64,000 nt of DNA from Chloroflexota bacterium (GTDB taxonomy: Bacteria; Chloroflexota; UBA11872): contig JAPOYR010000004.1 of assembly GCA_026706485.1 (NCBI GenBank), positions 372,001 to 436,000 on the forward strand, written 5' to 3'. Positions 43,496-52,696 of the stretch are shown one piece after another (the stretch's first letter is position 1; each line of letters opens with the position of its first letter). The notes under the pieces are model-generated. The model made no database searches. It was not told the DNA's origin and worked only from the letters and a program-made list of their open reading frames with translations. Made by a program: the position numbers and the translations under genes.

Positions 43496-44716
43496 ATGGG
43501 AACCACGGTTCGTGCGGTCGTCATTTCGCTGACGGCGTCTGGCGTGGCGGCGTTGATCGGTCTGGTGGTCGCCATCGTCCTCAGCCAGAACGTCACGATC
43601 GTCAACGGGTGCGTGATTCAGTCGGAATTTGCCGAGTCGTGGCTCCAGGAGCCAACCCGCTGTCCCGGCGTGGATCTGCGCGGCGCCGAGCTTGCCGGCG
43701 TGCACCTCCAGCGGGCGGATCTTGCCGGCGCGAGTCTCGTCGGCGCGGACCTTCGAGGGGCGAATCTGCGGCTGGCGATCCTCGACGATGCCGACCTGAG
43801 CGGGGCGCGGCTGGACGGAGCCAATCTGACCGGCGTCGCGGCTCACCGCTCGCGCTTCGTGGGCGCGTCGCTCGCGGGCGCGCAGATGGTGTGGGCGGAG
43901 CTGCGCGACGCCACGCTCACCGACGTACACATGGCAGGGGTCGAGGCGTCTTCGATCCAACTGCAGGGCGTCACGGCCCCAGGAGCCATCATCACCGATG
44001 CGAACCTGACGCGGGCGTCGTTCACCGACGCCAAGTTGCCCGGGGCCGATTTCACCGACTCGGTGCTGGCGCGGGCGCGGATGTTCGGCACCGACGTCAG
44101 CGGCGCCACCCTCACCGGCGCAAACCTGACCCAGGCCATGATCCGCGACGCCGCGCTTTCGGAGGTGCGGCTCGACGGCGCCCGCCTCTACAGCGCCGAG
44201 GTCAGCCGCACCGACCTGACGGGCGCGGACCTCCGCGAGGCCAATCTGCGCTTCGTCGACTTCACCGAATCCAACCTCTCCGGGCATTCCACGGTTGGGC
44301 GCAGCGCCGATCTCCGCGGGTCCGACCTGCTGGCGGCAACGCTCGACCGTGCCGATCTTTCCCATGCCACGCTGGCCGGCTCGCAGCTCTATGGCGCTGG
44401 GCTTCGCGGGACAAACCTCCGTCACGCCGACTTCACAGACGCCATCTTGCACTTCGCCGACCTGCCCGATGCCGACTTGAGCTTCGCCAAGCTCGGCCGC
44501 GCGGACCTGGGTCGAGCGCTGCTTGCCGGCGCCAGCTTGCGTGGCGCCATCTTGACCGATGCCGATCTCCGGGCCGCCAACCTCAGCGGCGCCGATCTGA
44601 CCGACGCCGCGCTCGCCGGTGCGAACCTCGCCGGCGCCAATCTTGACGGCGCCACCCTCCCGGAAGGACTCGTGGTGCCGGACGCAGCCGACGGTCCCGG
44701 CGCGGCGGCGCGTTGA
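43496..44716 (+). CDS. Membrane-anchored pentapeptide-repeat protein
   Basis: A 406-residue protein. One N-terminal helix ([21 protein letters not shown], about 6-26) is followed by about 60 pentapeptide units of the A(D/N)LxG type, for example [19 protein letters not shown] and [20 protein letters not shown]. Pentapeptide repeats fold into a right-handed square beta-helix; some members mimic DNA, but a membrane-anchored version more likely acts as an exported surface or scaffold protein (inference). The start is uncertain: TTG 43478, GTG 43484 and ATG 43496 are in frame, and I chose ATG. It is divergent from the permease. Confidence 0.85.
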   Translation: MGTTVRAVVISLTASGVAALIGLVVAIVLSQNVTIVNGCVIQSEFAESWLQEPTRCPGVDLRGAELAGVHLQRADLAGASLVGADLRGANLRLAILDDADLSGARLDGANLTGVAAHRSRFVGASLAGAQMVWAELRDATLTDVHMAGVEASSIQLQGVTAPGAIITDANLTRASFTDAKLPGADFTDSVLARARMFGTDVSGATLTGANLTQAMIRDAALSEVRLDGARLYSAEVSRTDLTGADLREANLRFVDFTESNLSGHSTVGRSADLRGSDLLAATLDRADLSHATLAGSQLYGAGLRGTNLRHADFTDAILHFADLPDADLSFAKLGRADLGRALLAGASLRGAILTDADLRAANLSGADLTDAALAGANLAGANLDGATLPEGLVVPDAADGPGAAAR

Positions 44717-44793
44717 CGCCCGTCGCTTACCTGCCTAGCATCGGATGCGACCGTCACGCGTGAGCATCCGGCGCCTGGCGGTAGACGGGACGA

Positions 44794-45612
44794 ATGGCCG
44801 GTGAAAATTCGGGCAGAGACGCAGTCGTGACGGCTCTACTCTCCGGCGTTGCGCGCATGCCTGGCAGCGTGCGGTTCCTGGTGGCCTCGGTGATTGTCGT
44901 TGGCGTGGGCCTTGCACTCCTCCGGATCGTGTATGCCCCAGGTGAAGAGGCGCTGCTCGCCAGCATCGAGGCTGCGCGGCAAGCTGAAGAGCGCGCCAGG
45001 GCCGGCTCGAGTGTTGCGGCGCCCCCGACCCCAACAGCGGCCGTGGCGGCAGCCGAGGCGGGGTCCTCCCCGACAAATGCCGCGGCAACCGCGACCGAAG
45101 CAGCTGCAAGCGAGGCGACTCCCGCCGCGGGCGCCGCGATCACCGCCGCCCCGGCGACGTCCGAACCGACCCCCGAGAGCACCGATCTCGCCGTCGGAGA
45201 AACGGCCGTCTCGGACACGAATCTCCAAATCACGCTCCTCGACGTGTATACCGTGGTCTCCATCCCGCAATACTTCGGGCGCGACGTCATGCCGAAGAAC
45301 GGGGTATACGTCGTCGTGGTGGCCAGGTTCCAAAACACCACGTCGGCGCTTATTCAGTACTCGCCCGAACGCGTGAGTCTCATCGACGCCAGCGGCGCAA
45401 GCTACGGCTTTGACGAAGTGGGGACGAACGGGCTATCCACCACGCCCAAGCCCGCCTACGAAGGCCGACCGCTGATATTCGCCGAATCATTGCTGGCCGG
45501 CAGCGAGGAGACGGTGTCCATCGTGTTCGATCTCGAATCCGCCGCCGCCGAGCTTCGCGTCCAGATCGAGGACTTGATCTACAAGGCGCCGGTTCGCGAA
45601 GTCGAGCTGTGA
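44794..45612 (+). CDS. DUF4352 (Telokin-like) membrane-anchored protein
   Basis: A 272-residue protein. A single N-terminal helix (RFLVASVIVVGVGLALLRIVY, near 28-48) is followed by a long Ala/Pro/Thr-rich linker (about 70-130) and a C-terminal beta-sandwich domain starting at LAVGETAVSDTNLQITLLDV, matching the DUF4352 pattern (KNGVYVVVVARFQN, YGFDEVGTNGLS, AGSEETVSIVFDL). These domains are extracytoplasmic in other bacteria and have no known enzymatic activity. It starts 77 bases after the pentapeptide gene. Confidence 0.85.
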   Translation: MAGENSGRDAVVTALLSGVARMPGSVRFLVASVIVVGVGLALLRIVYAPGEEALLASIEAARQAEERARAGSSVAAPPTPTAAVAAAEAGSSPTNAAATATEAAASEATPAAGAAITAAPATSEPTPESTDLAVGETAVSDTNLQITLLDVYTVVSIPQYFGRDVMPKNGVYVVVVARFQNTTSALIQYSPERVSLIDASGASYGFDEVGTNGLSTTPKPAYEGRPLIFAESLLAGSEETVSIVFDLESAAAELRVQIEDLIYKAPVREVEL

Positions 45613-45669
45613 TCGGGGCCTGGGATCGCCGGCGCATGACGCTCCGCGCCGAGTGAGGAAGCACGACTG

Positions 45670-46086
45670 ATGCCCAACGGCAACCCATCGGTCAACAACC
45701 CGGCCGGCGTGCATCCGCCCATCGGCGCCTATTCCCATGTGGCCGAGTCCTCCGGCGGCAGGACCCTCTACCTGGCGGGACAAGTTGGCCTCGACGCGGC
45801 CGGAAGCCTCACCGGTGACGGCGGCGCGCATGCACAGACGCTCGAAACGTTCCGCAACATCGGGCGGCTGCTCGAAAGCGCCGGCGCATCGTGGGCGAAC
45901 GTCGTGCAGTTCACCACCTACGTGGTCGGACGCGACGCCGTTCAACCCTTCCTGGACGCGCGCCGCGAGGCCTTCGCCGAGTGCTACCCCGACGGCACCT
46001 ACCCGCCCAACACCCTGCTGATTATCCCGGGACTCGTGCGCGAGGATCTGCTGGTCGAGATCACCACCATCGCGGTCGTCGACTAA
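45670..46086 (+). CDS. RidA/YjgF/YER057c-like protein without the catalytic Arg
   Basis: A 138-residue trimeric RidA-family fold: GAYSHVAESSGGRTLYLAGQVGLD, ETFRNIGRLLESAG, VVQFTTYVVG and the C-terminal LLVEITTIAVVD. RidA deaminates enamine/imine intermediates using an Arg in a P-x-R-S-C segment; here the segment reads YPPNTLLIIPG, with Asn in the Arg place. It is therefore more likely a member of the less-studied subgroups with another function. It follows the DUF4352 gene by 57 bases. Confidence 0.88.
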   Translation: MPNGNPSVNNPAGVHPPIGAYSHVAESSGGRTLYLAGQVGLDAAGSLTGDGGAHAQTLETFRNIGRLLESAGASWANVVQFTTYVVGRDAVQPFLDARREAFAECYPDGTYPPNTLLIIPGLVREDLLVEITTIAVVD

Positions 46087-46131
46087 GCCAATCACCGCCG
46101 GTCGTTCGAGCGCGCCCCACGCACCGTCGTC

Positions 46132-47412
46132 TCAGCTTGCCGGCGGCGCCAATTCTTCGGCTTCGGCGGCTTCGCCCTCCGCCCCGGACTCCGCCTCGCC
46201 CTGCTCGACCGCCTTCAGGCGCTCGTTGGTGACCACCATCAGCTTGCAGTGCGCCGCGCCGTCCGACATGCGCGTGGCGTACATCGCCGTCATGTCGAAC
46301 TGCTCAAAAAATGCCGCGTCGTAGACGTTGCTCACGTCGCACACCGGGTGCGCGTCGCCTGTCTTGAGCCCATAGGGACACTCGAATAGCTCGACAATGG
46401 CTGACTCGGGCGCCTTCTGCCGCACCGTGATGTGCTCGCTCCCGACGAGCTGGCGCCGCTGGCGCACCCACGCGGCCACGAGATCCAGGATGTCGGGGTC
46501 TTCGTCGCCCTCGGCGGCGGCCACGGCGTCGGCGCGCGCCTGCGCGCGCAGCGCCTCTTCCGCCTGTTCGCGAAACGCGGAATCGGTTTCCAGCGCCTTC
46601 ATGATGATCAGGCGCATGAAGCCGCCAAGCTGGTTTCGCAGCCCAGGCTCGGGCGCCTTGCCAATGCCGACCGACGGCGCGGCCTCCGGCGATGCCGCCG
46701 GCTCGGCCGGGGCGGGTGGGGCAGGCGGCTCGGGAAGGGCTTCCCGCGGCGGCGGCAGCACAGGCGCCGCCGGGTGCAGGTCCGGCGGCCGTTCCGGCTC
46801 GCCCACGTCGGGAGCAAAGGCCTCCAGCCGCGCTGGCGGTGCGTCGGGTCTGGCGGCGGGCTCCGGCGCCTCCGCCGCGTCCACGGCCCCGTTCTCCGAC
46901 GCGGTGACTCCGTTGGCGGAAAACGTCTCCGAAATGGCCTGCGCCATTGCGTCCGCGGGGTTCGGGGCAAACGTCGGCATGCGCGCGGGCTTCTGCTCGC
47001 CGTTCGCCACCGCCGCGCCATTCTCGGTGGTCGTGGCCGGAGGCGGGAGCGCCGGCGTGGAAGCCGAATCCCGTCCACTGACCGCATCGACCGCGCCCTG
47101 CACGTCCGACACAACGTCGTCCCTAATGCTCGTGACCTCGTCGGTGGTCTCTTGGACCGTCTGGCCGAGTTCGCGCCGGATTTCCGCCAGCTCGCTGCGG
47201 GTGGCGTCCGCCTCCTTGCGCAGTTCGCTCATCTCCTCCTGGATGAAGGCGAACTCTTCGGCGAACTCGCGTCGGAACTCCCGCGACATGTCGCGCAGCT
47301 TGCGCACCCAGCGACCGACGTGGCGCATGGCGATCGGCAACCGCTCGGGGCCCAAGACGATGAGCGCGACCATGATGATCGCGATGAATTCTTCGAGGCC
47401 GACGCCGAACAT
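46132..47412 (-). CDS. TatB-like protein with large C-terminal fused domain
   Basis: A 426-residue protein, far longer than a normal TatB (about 150-180). The N-terminus is TatA/B: MFGVGLEEFIAIIMVALIVL, then GPERLPIAMRHVGRWVRK, followed by a charged amphipathic/coiled-coil helix (about 35-105). A Pro/Ala-rich linker (about 115-260) leads to a compact C-terminal domain (about 262-400) with VAAWVRQRRQ, LFECPYG, HPVCDVSNVYDAAFF and DGAAHCKLMV, resembling the Cys-containing region of ATC-hydrolase/V4R-like proteins. No TatA or TatC gene is adjacent. The function of the fusion is unknown; a role in Tat export with quality control is speculative. Confidence 0.82.
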   Translation of the reverse strand: MFGVGLEEFIAIIMVALIVLGPERLPIAMRHVGRWVRKLRDMSREFRREFAEEFAFIQEEMSELRKEADATRSELAEIRRELGQTVQETTDEVTSIRDDVVSDVQGAVDAVSGRDSASTPALPPPATTTENGAAVANGEQKPARMPTFAPNPADAMAQAISETFSANGVTASENGAVDAAEAPEPAARPDAPPARLEAFAPDVGEPERPPDLHPAAPVLPPPREALPEPPAPPAPAEPAASPEAAPSVGIGKAPEPGLRNQLGGFMRLIIMKALETDSAFREQAEEALRAQARADAVAAAEGDEDPDILDLVAAWVRQRRQLVGSEHITVRQKAPESAIVELFECPYGLKTGDAHPVCDVSNVYDAAFFEQFDMTAMYATRMSDGAAHCKLMVVTNERLKAVEQGEAESGAEGEAAEAEELAPPAS

Positions 47413-47499
47413 AAAGCTGGCCTAGTGCGTCGCGCGGGCTTCGCGGTGAAGCAGGAATTCCATCCTAGGGGTCATTGGGCGCGCGGACAAGAGTTGGTG

Positions 47500-48588
47500 C
47501 TACGCCGCGGCGGATACCGCGCGAGCCCGCAAGGCGTCGCGCACGGCCGCGCCGCACTCCGTGGTGGTGGCGTCGCCGCCAAGATCCGGCGTCAATACGC
47601 CGGAAGCCGTCACGTCGCCCAGCGCGCCCATCACCAGCTCGGCTTCCTCCGGATGGCCAAGGTGCTCCACCATCATCGAGGTGGCCCAGATCGTCGCGAT
47701 CGGCGACGCGATGCCCTGGCCCGCGATGTCAGGCGCCGACCCGTGCACCGGCTCGAACATGGGCGGGTGCGCGCCCTCGGGGTTGATGTTGGCGCTCGCC
47801 GGAACGCCCAAACTGCCCATCAGCGCGCCGCCGATGTCCGACAAGATGTCGCCAAAGAGGTTCGACGCCACGAGCACGTCATACGTCTCGGGACTGCTCA
47901 CCATCCGCGCCGCCGCCGCGTCCACCAGATTCCGGTCGGTGGTGATGCCGGGATAGTCGGCGGCCACTTCCTCGAACACCTCGTCCCAAAACACCGGCGC
48001 GAACTGCAGCGCGTTGGATTTGGTCACGTTGGTCACGTGGCGTCGACCCAAGCGCTTGGTCATGTCAAACGCATAGCGAATGATGCGCTCGACACCCTCA
48101 CGGGTGAACACCGTGGTCTGCAGCGCCACCTCGTACGACGAGCCCCTGTGAACGCGCCCACCGCATCCCGCATATTCCCCTTCCGAATTCTCCCGTACGC
48201 ACAACAAGTCGAAATCGCCCGGCCCCTTGCCCGCCAGCGGGGTCGGCAGACCGGGCAGCAGGCGTGCCGGACGTAGATTGACGTAGAGCTCGAATCCTTG
48301 CCGAACCCGCAGCACCCCCTGGTGCTGGGAAATTTCGTCCGGCACCACGTCCGGCAACCCGCAGGCGCCGTAGAGGATCGCGTCAAAGCCATCCAGGATG
48401 TCGAGCGCGTCGTCCGGCATGTACTGGCCGTGCTCCAGGTAGTAGTCGCAGCTCCAAGGGAATTCCTGCATGTCCCACCGCATGGCTCCGGTCGCCTGGG
48501 CCAGTGTGTCGAGGACCAGTTGCCCTTCACGGACCACGTCGACGCCGATGCCGTCGCCGGGAAGCAGGGCGATGCGGTGTGTGCTCAT
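47500..48588 (-). CDS. Tartrate dehydrogenase-like / isopropylmalate dehydrogenase family
   Basis: A 362-residue NAD-dependent beta-decarboxylating dehydrogenase. The start MSTHRIALLPGDGIGVDVV matches the family. RENSEGEYAGCGGRVHRGSSYE is the signature loop typical of tartrate dehydrogenase rather than LeuB. Further motifs are YAFDMTKRLGR, VTKSNALQFAPVFWDEVFEE and SNLFGDILSDIGGALMGSLG. Substrate preference (tartrate, D-malate or 3-isopropylmalate) needs testing; no leu genes are near. ATG 48588 was chosen; the frame runs 30 codons further without likeness. Repeats lie upstream. Confidence 0.88.
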   Translation of the reverse strand: MSTHRIALLPGDGIGVDVVREGQLVLDTLAQATGAMRWDMQEFPWSCDYYLEHGQYMPDDALDILDGFDAILYGACGLPDVVPDEISQHQGVLRVRQGFELYVNLRPARLLPGLPTPLAGKGPGDFDLLCVRENSEGEYAGCGGRVHRGSSYEVALQTTVFTREGVERIIRYAFDMTKRLGRRHVTNVTKSNALQFAPVFWDEVFEEVAADYPGITTDRNLVDAAAARMVSSPETYDVLVASNLFGDILSDIGGALMGSLGVPASANINPEGAHPPMFEPVHGSAPDIAGQGIASPIATIWATSMMVEHLGHPEEAELVMGALGDVTASGVLTPDLGGDATTTECGAAVRDALRARAVSAAA

Positions 48589-48689
48589 CTCACGTAGTTG
48601 GGTGCGGAGCTGCGCTGGCGAGTATACGGAGGCAGTTCGAGCGGGTGATCCGGACAGCCGGCAACACGGCCCCGCCATTCACGCGACCG

Positions 48690-48757
48690 GCCCGTCATTC
48701 CGTCCGATCTGTCACTTCGTCCGATCTGTCATTCCGAGCGAAGCGAGGAATCTAAGG
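48690..48757. repeat. Short direct repeats (GTCATTCCG / GTCCGATCTGTCA)
   Basis: Two copies of GTCCGATCTGTCA (48699 and 48719) flank CTTC, followed by TTCCGAGCGAAGCGAGGAATCT, an inverted repeat. The unit is related in its beginning (GTCATTCC) to the other dispersed repeats but belongs to another type. The rest of 48589-48879 has no gene. Confidence 0.65.
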
Positions 48758-48879
48758 GGCAGGCGATTGGGCACAACGCCTGTCAACTTCTTGCGGACGC
48801 CCTTTCGCCAGGCGTTGCACTTCGTTTGTGAGTCGAGGAAATCCGGCCCCAACGCATCTCCCGATGTGAGATCCGCCTG

Positions 48880-49767
48880 CTAGGCCTCGCCCCGGCACCG
48901 CTCCACGAACGCGCCGATGGCGCCCGCCACGTCTTCGGCCGCCTCCGCCTGCACGTAATGCCCCACGTCGTGGATGAGGTGCAACTCGGAATTTGGGATT
49001 AGCCGGCGGAATTGGCGCGCCACGTGGGGACCGAGGTACGGATCACGCCCACCCCACACGATCAGCGTGCGGCACTGCAGCTGCGCCAGCATGTCCAGGC
49101 GCCGTTGGTTGGCGTTGATCTGAGCCGGCAACTCGTCATTGATCCGGTGCAGCGCACGGCGTGCGAACGCGGACGTCGAAATCGTCTCGCACAGCGTGCG
49201 GGTCAACGCGTCGGAGAGGGGAGTTCGCGCCGCCCAGACGCGGCCCATTTGCCAGCGGTACAGCGGGTCGAAGAGCTTCGTCCGCAAGGCGCCGATCGCA
49301 AGCTGCAGCACGCCGCCGACGACTGGCGCGTGAAGGACCTTCAGCACTGGCGGCATGCGAGCCGAGTTCCAGCCGTAGTAGGTGTTGAGCAGCACCAGGC
49401 CGCGAGTCCGCCCGGGATTCGCCGCCGCCCAACGAATCGCCGCGGGACCCGACATCTCGTGCCCCACCAGCACGACGTCCTCCAGGCCTCGCGCCTCGAT
49501 GAACTGGGCCACGGTGCGGTCAACCGTATCGAAGCTGAACGCCAGACCCTCATTGGGTTCCGAGAAGCCCCAGCCAAGGAGGTCCGGAGCAACCGTGTGC
49601 GCCGTTTCCGCTAGCAGCAATTGCAGGCGGCCGTAGATGCGCGAATCGGTGGCCAAGCCGTGGAGCAGCACGATGGTCGGGCCGCCGTCTCCCGCTTCGC
49701 GGTAGTGGCACACGCCCGAGGCCAACTCGACGCGCTTGCCGCTCAGGGTCGGCCAGTGATCATCCAT
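48880..49767 (-). CDS. Alpha/beta hydrolase with Glu at the nucleophile elbow
   Basis: A 295-residue alpha/beta-hydrolase fold: oxyanion segment VLLHGLATDS, DLLGWGFSEP, elbow LVGHEMSGPA (Glu104), acid Asp242 (WGGRDPYLGP), and His270 (DVGHYVQAEA). The usual nucleophile is Ser, or Asp in epoxide hydrolases and dehalogenases; here Glu stands at that place. ATG 49767 lies five bases after the stop of the debranching enzyme gene, so both are probably co-transcribed. The substrate is unknown, and the protein might be a non-hydrolytic member. Confidence 0.83.
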   Translation of the reverse strand: MDDHWPTLSGKRVELASGVCHYREAGDGGPTIVLLHGLATDSRIYGRLQLLLAETAHTVAPDLLGWGFSEPNEGLAFSFDTVDRTVAQFIEARGLEDVVLVGHEMSGPAAIRWAAANPGRTRGLVLLNTYYGWNSARMPPVLKVLHAPVVGGVLQLAIGALRTKLFDPLYRWQMGRVWAARTPLSDALTRTLCETISTSAFARRALHRINDELPAQINANQRRLDMLAQLQCRTLIVWGGRDPYLGPHVARQFRRLIPNSELHLIHDVGHYVQAEAAEDVAGAIGAFVERCRGEA

Positions 49768-49772
49768 TGGGC

Positions 49773-51773
49773 TCACGCGGGAGCGCGCCGCAACTCGTGC
49801 AGCGCCCACAGCCACTCCCCAACGCCCCAGGCCTGGGCAAACGCGCCGTCCGGCGCGTATGGGGACTCCGGCTGGAATATCTCACTGACTGTGCCGATTG
49901 CGCCTTCAGCCAAGTGACGTTCCAAGCCGCCTTCGATCCATTCCAGATCGCGCTGCGTCCGACCGAGGGCCACGGCTGCGCGCACATACATGCCAAGCAA
50001 CCAGCTCCAGATGGGCCCTTGATGATAGGCGCCGTCGCGCTGGACCGGATCGCCGCCATACTCGCGCCGATAGGCCGCGTCGCCCGGCGACAGGCTGCGC
50101 AGGCCGACGGGCGTAACCAGGTCCCGCTCCACCACCTGCAGCACCGACTCGGCCCGGGCCGCTGGCAGCAAATCCGGAGCCACCGCCAATGCGATGACTT
50201 GGTTGGGACGGATGGCTGGTTCGTCGCCCGACGGCCCATCCACCACGTCGTAGAGGCAGCCGGTTTCGGCATTCCAGAACCGCCGCGCAAACGATGCCGC
50301 CGCCTGGTCCGCGAGCTCGCGGGTATCGCCCGCGTCCCACTGCAGGCTTTCGAACGCGCGGGCGGCAAACCTCAGCCCGCGCCACCACAGCGCATTGATC
50401 TCCACCGGCTTCCCGCGTCGCGGCGTGACCACCCATTCGCCGACCTTGGCGTCCATCCAGGTGAGCTGCAGACCTTCGGCGCCCTGGGTGATCAGGCCGT
50501 CCTCCGGGTCCATGCGGATCCCGTGGCGCGTGCCGCGAACGTGCCATTCCACGACGTCCAGCACGGCGGTGCCCAGCCCTTCCAGGATCTCCGTATCGCC
50601 CGTGGCGTCCACGTAGGCCTCGAGGGCGTGGAGGAACCACAGCGCCGCGTCGACCGAGATGTATTCCGGAGCATCTCCGGCATCCGGCCACCGGTTCGGG
50701 ACCATGCCCTGGTCCACGAAGCTCGCGTATGCCACCAAGATGGCTCGCGCCACGTCGGTTCGCCCCGTCGCCAGGCACAGACCCGGAAGCGCGATGAACG
50801 TGTCGCGCCCCCAATCGCCGAACCAGGGATAGCCGGCGATCACCGTATTCGGCAGCGCGGCGTGCGCCGGCCCGCCCCGCCGCACCAGGACCTGGTCCGC
50901 GGCCAGTCGCAACTGGGCTTCGAGATCGCTTGCGCACCCGTCCACCAGTTCCGCGGCGCGCCGGTCCGTGGCGGACGGCTCGCGCTCGACGTCGCCGAGA
51001 TCCTCCGGCTCGCCGGCGGCCAGCACCAGCGAGGCGGAGCCTCCCGGCTGGATAGTCGTGCGAAAGACGCCCGGCGTGAATGCGTCTTCGTGATCGTCGA
51101 AGCCGCGGCCCCGCTCGATCGCGCGCGCCAGGTTCCAGTGCCAGTCGGGCGCCACATGGAACTCCCAGCCGCTGTGGTCCACGACCAGCGGCGGCGCATC
51201 GCCTGACGTCATCACCACGCACGTGTCCGAGGCCTGCACAAGTTCGACCTCACGCGCTCCGGTGACCAGTTGATGAAACCACCGCAAGGTCACCAGCGGT
51301 TGCCATTCCAGCTCGACCGGCGCCTCGCCATCGTTGCGATAGCGAATCACCGTCTGGTTGGCGCCGTACGGCATCCACAGGTCGCCCCGCAGCGTCTGCC
51401 CGGCAACGTTCCAGGTCCAGTTCGGTCGACTTCCGATCAGCTCGAATCCGGCCAGGTGGCGGTAGCCGTCCGGGTGGATCGTGCCGTCCAGGTACTCGTG
51501 CGTGCTCAGCCAAGAGCACTCGTCGCCCACGGTGGCCTGGACCTGGGCGCCCGCCACCATCACCCAACGGGCGTTGGGCGGGGGAGCCGCAGCCACGAGC
51601 AATCCGTGGTAGCGGCGCGTGGCGGGCCCGCCCACCGTGCCGGCGGCATAGCCTCCAAGGCCGTTCGTGACGAGCCACTCGCGCTCACGCAGGGGATCGA
51701 GCTGCTGTCCGAAGAGGGACGCAGCCAGGCGGAGGTTGGGAACCTGCGGCGGGGAGGACACGGCGCTCCCCAT
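49773..51773 (-). CDS. Amylo-alpha-1,6-glucosidase / glycogen debranching enzyme family
   Basis: A 666-residue protein. The N-terminal bacterial debranching domain begins LREREWLVTNGLGGYAAGTV and ends around residue 270; the C-terminal (alpha/alpha)6 GH63/GDE_C domain has WFGDWGRDTFIALPGL, YISVDAALWFLHALEAYV, VEINALWWRGLRFAARAFE and the closing DGAYHQGPIWSWLLGMYV. It hydrolyses alpha-1,6 branch points of glycogen or related glucans by family. ATG 51773 is the start. It is followed by the alpha/beta hydrolase and is divergent from the TauE gene. Confidence 0.92.
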   Translation of the reverse strand: MGSAVSSPPQVPNLRLAASLFGQQLDPLREREWLVTNGLGGYAAGTVGGPATRRYHGLLVAAAPPPNARWVMVAGAQVQATVGDECSWLSTHEYLDGTIHPDGYRHLAGFELIGSRPNWTWNVAGQTLRGDLWMPYGANQTVIRYRNDGEAPVELEWQPLVTLRWFHQLVTGAREVELVQASDTCVVMTSGDAPPLVVDHSGWEFHVAPDWHWNLARAIERGRGFDDHEDAFTPGVFRTTIQPGGSASLVLAAGEPEDLGDVEREPSATDRRAAELVDGCASDLEAQLRLAADQVLVRRGGPAHAALPNTVIAGYPWFGDWGRDTFIALPGLCLATGRTDVARAILVAYASFVDQGMVPNRWPDAGDAPEYISVDAALWFLHALEAYVDATGDTEILEGLGTAVLDVVEWHVRGTRHGIRMDPEDGLITQGAEGLQLTWMDAKVGEWVVTPRRGKPVEINALWWRGLRFAARAFESLQWDAGDTRELADQAAASFARRFWNAETGCLYDVVDGPSGDEPAIRPNQVIALAVAPDLLPAARAESVLQVVERDLVTPVGLRSLSPGDAAYRREYGGDPVQRDGAYHQGPIWSWLLGMYVRAAVALGRTQRDLEWIEGGLERHLAEGAIGTVSEIFQPESPYAPDGAFAQAWGVGEWLWALHELRRAPA

Positions 51774-51840
51774 CTACACGTCGGCGGCGCCAGAGTATAC
51801 GCGGCGGCGCCCGCCTGCCTCCCTATAATCCGCCAACCCC

Positions 51841-52665
51841 ATGTCGTCTCCGCCAGCGTCGCCTGCCCGGCGCCCGCCCGCCCCCTTTGTCATCGCGATC
51901 GGCCTCACCGGTGGTCTGATCAGCGGGCTTGTGGGCGTGGGCGGGGGCATCGTCATGGTGCCCCTGATGGTCGCGATCCTGGCCATGACCCAGCACCGGG
52001 CGCATGGCACCTCGCTGGCCATGATCGTGCCGATCGCCATCAGCGCGGTGATTCCCTACTGGATCGCACACGGGATGGACTGGCTCATCGTGGTCTCGTT
52101 GGCCGGCACGTCGGTCGGCTTCGCAGTCGTGGGCGCCCGGCTCACCAAGCACCTCAACGCCACCGTCCTGCGGCGCGGGTTCGCCGTGCTCCTCATGCTC
52201 ACGGCGATTCGGCTGCTGCTCTCGGCGCAGAGCGCCGCCATGTTCGGGCAGATGGAAGGGCTCCAGGTCATCGTCGCGGCGCTGATCGCTGGAACGGTCA
52301 CCGGCCTGGTGGCCGGGACCATGGGTGTGGGCGGCGGCATCGTCATGGTTCCCGCCATGGTCATCGTGATGGGCATCGAGCAGCACGTCGCCCAGGGCAT
52401 CTCGCTGGCCGTCATCGTTCCCACCGCGATTTCCGGAGCCGCGCAGCACTTTCGCCAGGGCAACGTCGACTTTCGCTGGGCCCTCTATATCGCCGCCGGG
52501 GGCATCGTGGGCGGCGCCGTGGGCGCGCAGTTTGCCCAGTTCATTCCCGCCTTCGGCTTGCGCATCCTGTTCGCCGTGTTCGCGCTCTACTCGGCGCAGC
52601 GCATGGTTGGCGTCCAGGGATGGCTGCTGCAGCGCATCCGCGCGGCGCGCTCAACCGCGTCGTGA
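51841..52665 (+). CDS. TauE/SafE (sulfite exporter) family membrane protein
   Basis: A 274-residue protein with about eight helices in two homologous halves. Each half carries the family glycine motif (LISGLVGVGGGIVMVPLMV near 26-44, and TGLVAGTMGVGGGIVMVPA in the second). Members export organosulfonates or sulfite, though most are uncharacterised. ATG 51841. The CoA transferase starts 32 bases after the stop. Confidence 0.9.
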   Translation: MSSPPASPARRPPAPFVIAIGLTGGLISGLVGVGGGIVMVPLMVAILAMTQHRAHGTSLAMIVPIAISAVIPYWIAHGMDWLIVVSLAGTSVGFAVVGARLTKHLNATVLRRGFAVLLMLTAIRLLLSAQSAAMFGQMEGLQVIVAALIAGTVTGLVAGTMGVGGGIVMVPAMVIVMGIEQHVAQGISLAVIVPTAISGAAQHFRQGNVDFRWALYIAAGGIVGGAVGAQFAQFIPAFGLRILFAVFALYSAQRMVGVQGWLLQRIRAARSTAS

Positions 52666-52696
52666 ATCGGCGGCGACGGGTCTGGATGAGTCCCTG

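Noticed and set aside
46432-48276. 614-codon plus-strand frame across two minus-strand genes
   Set aside because: It spans two unrelated genes and an intergenic gap, which is typical of a GC-rich shadow frame.
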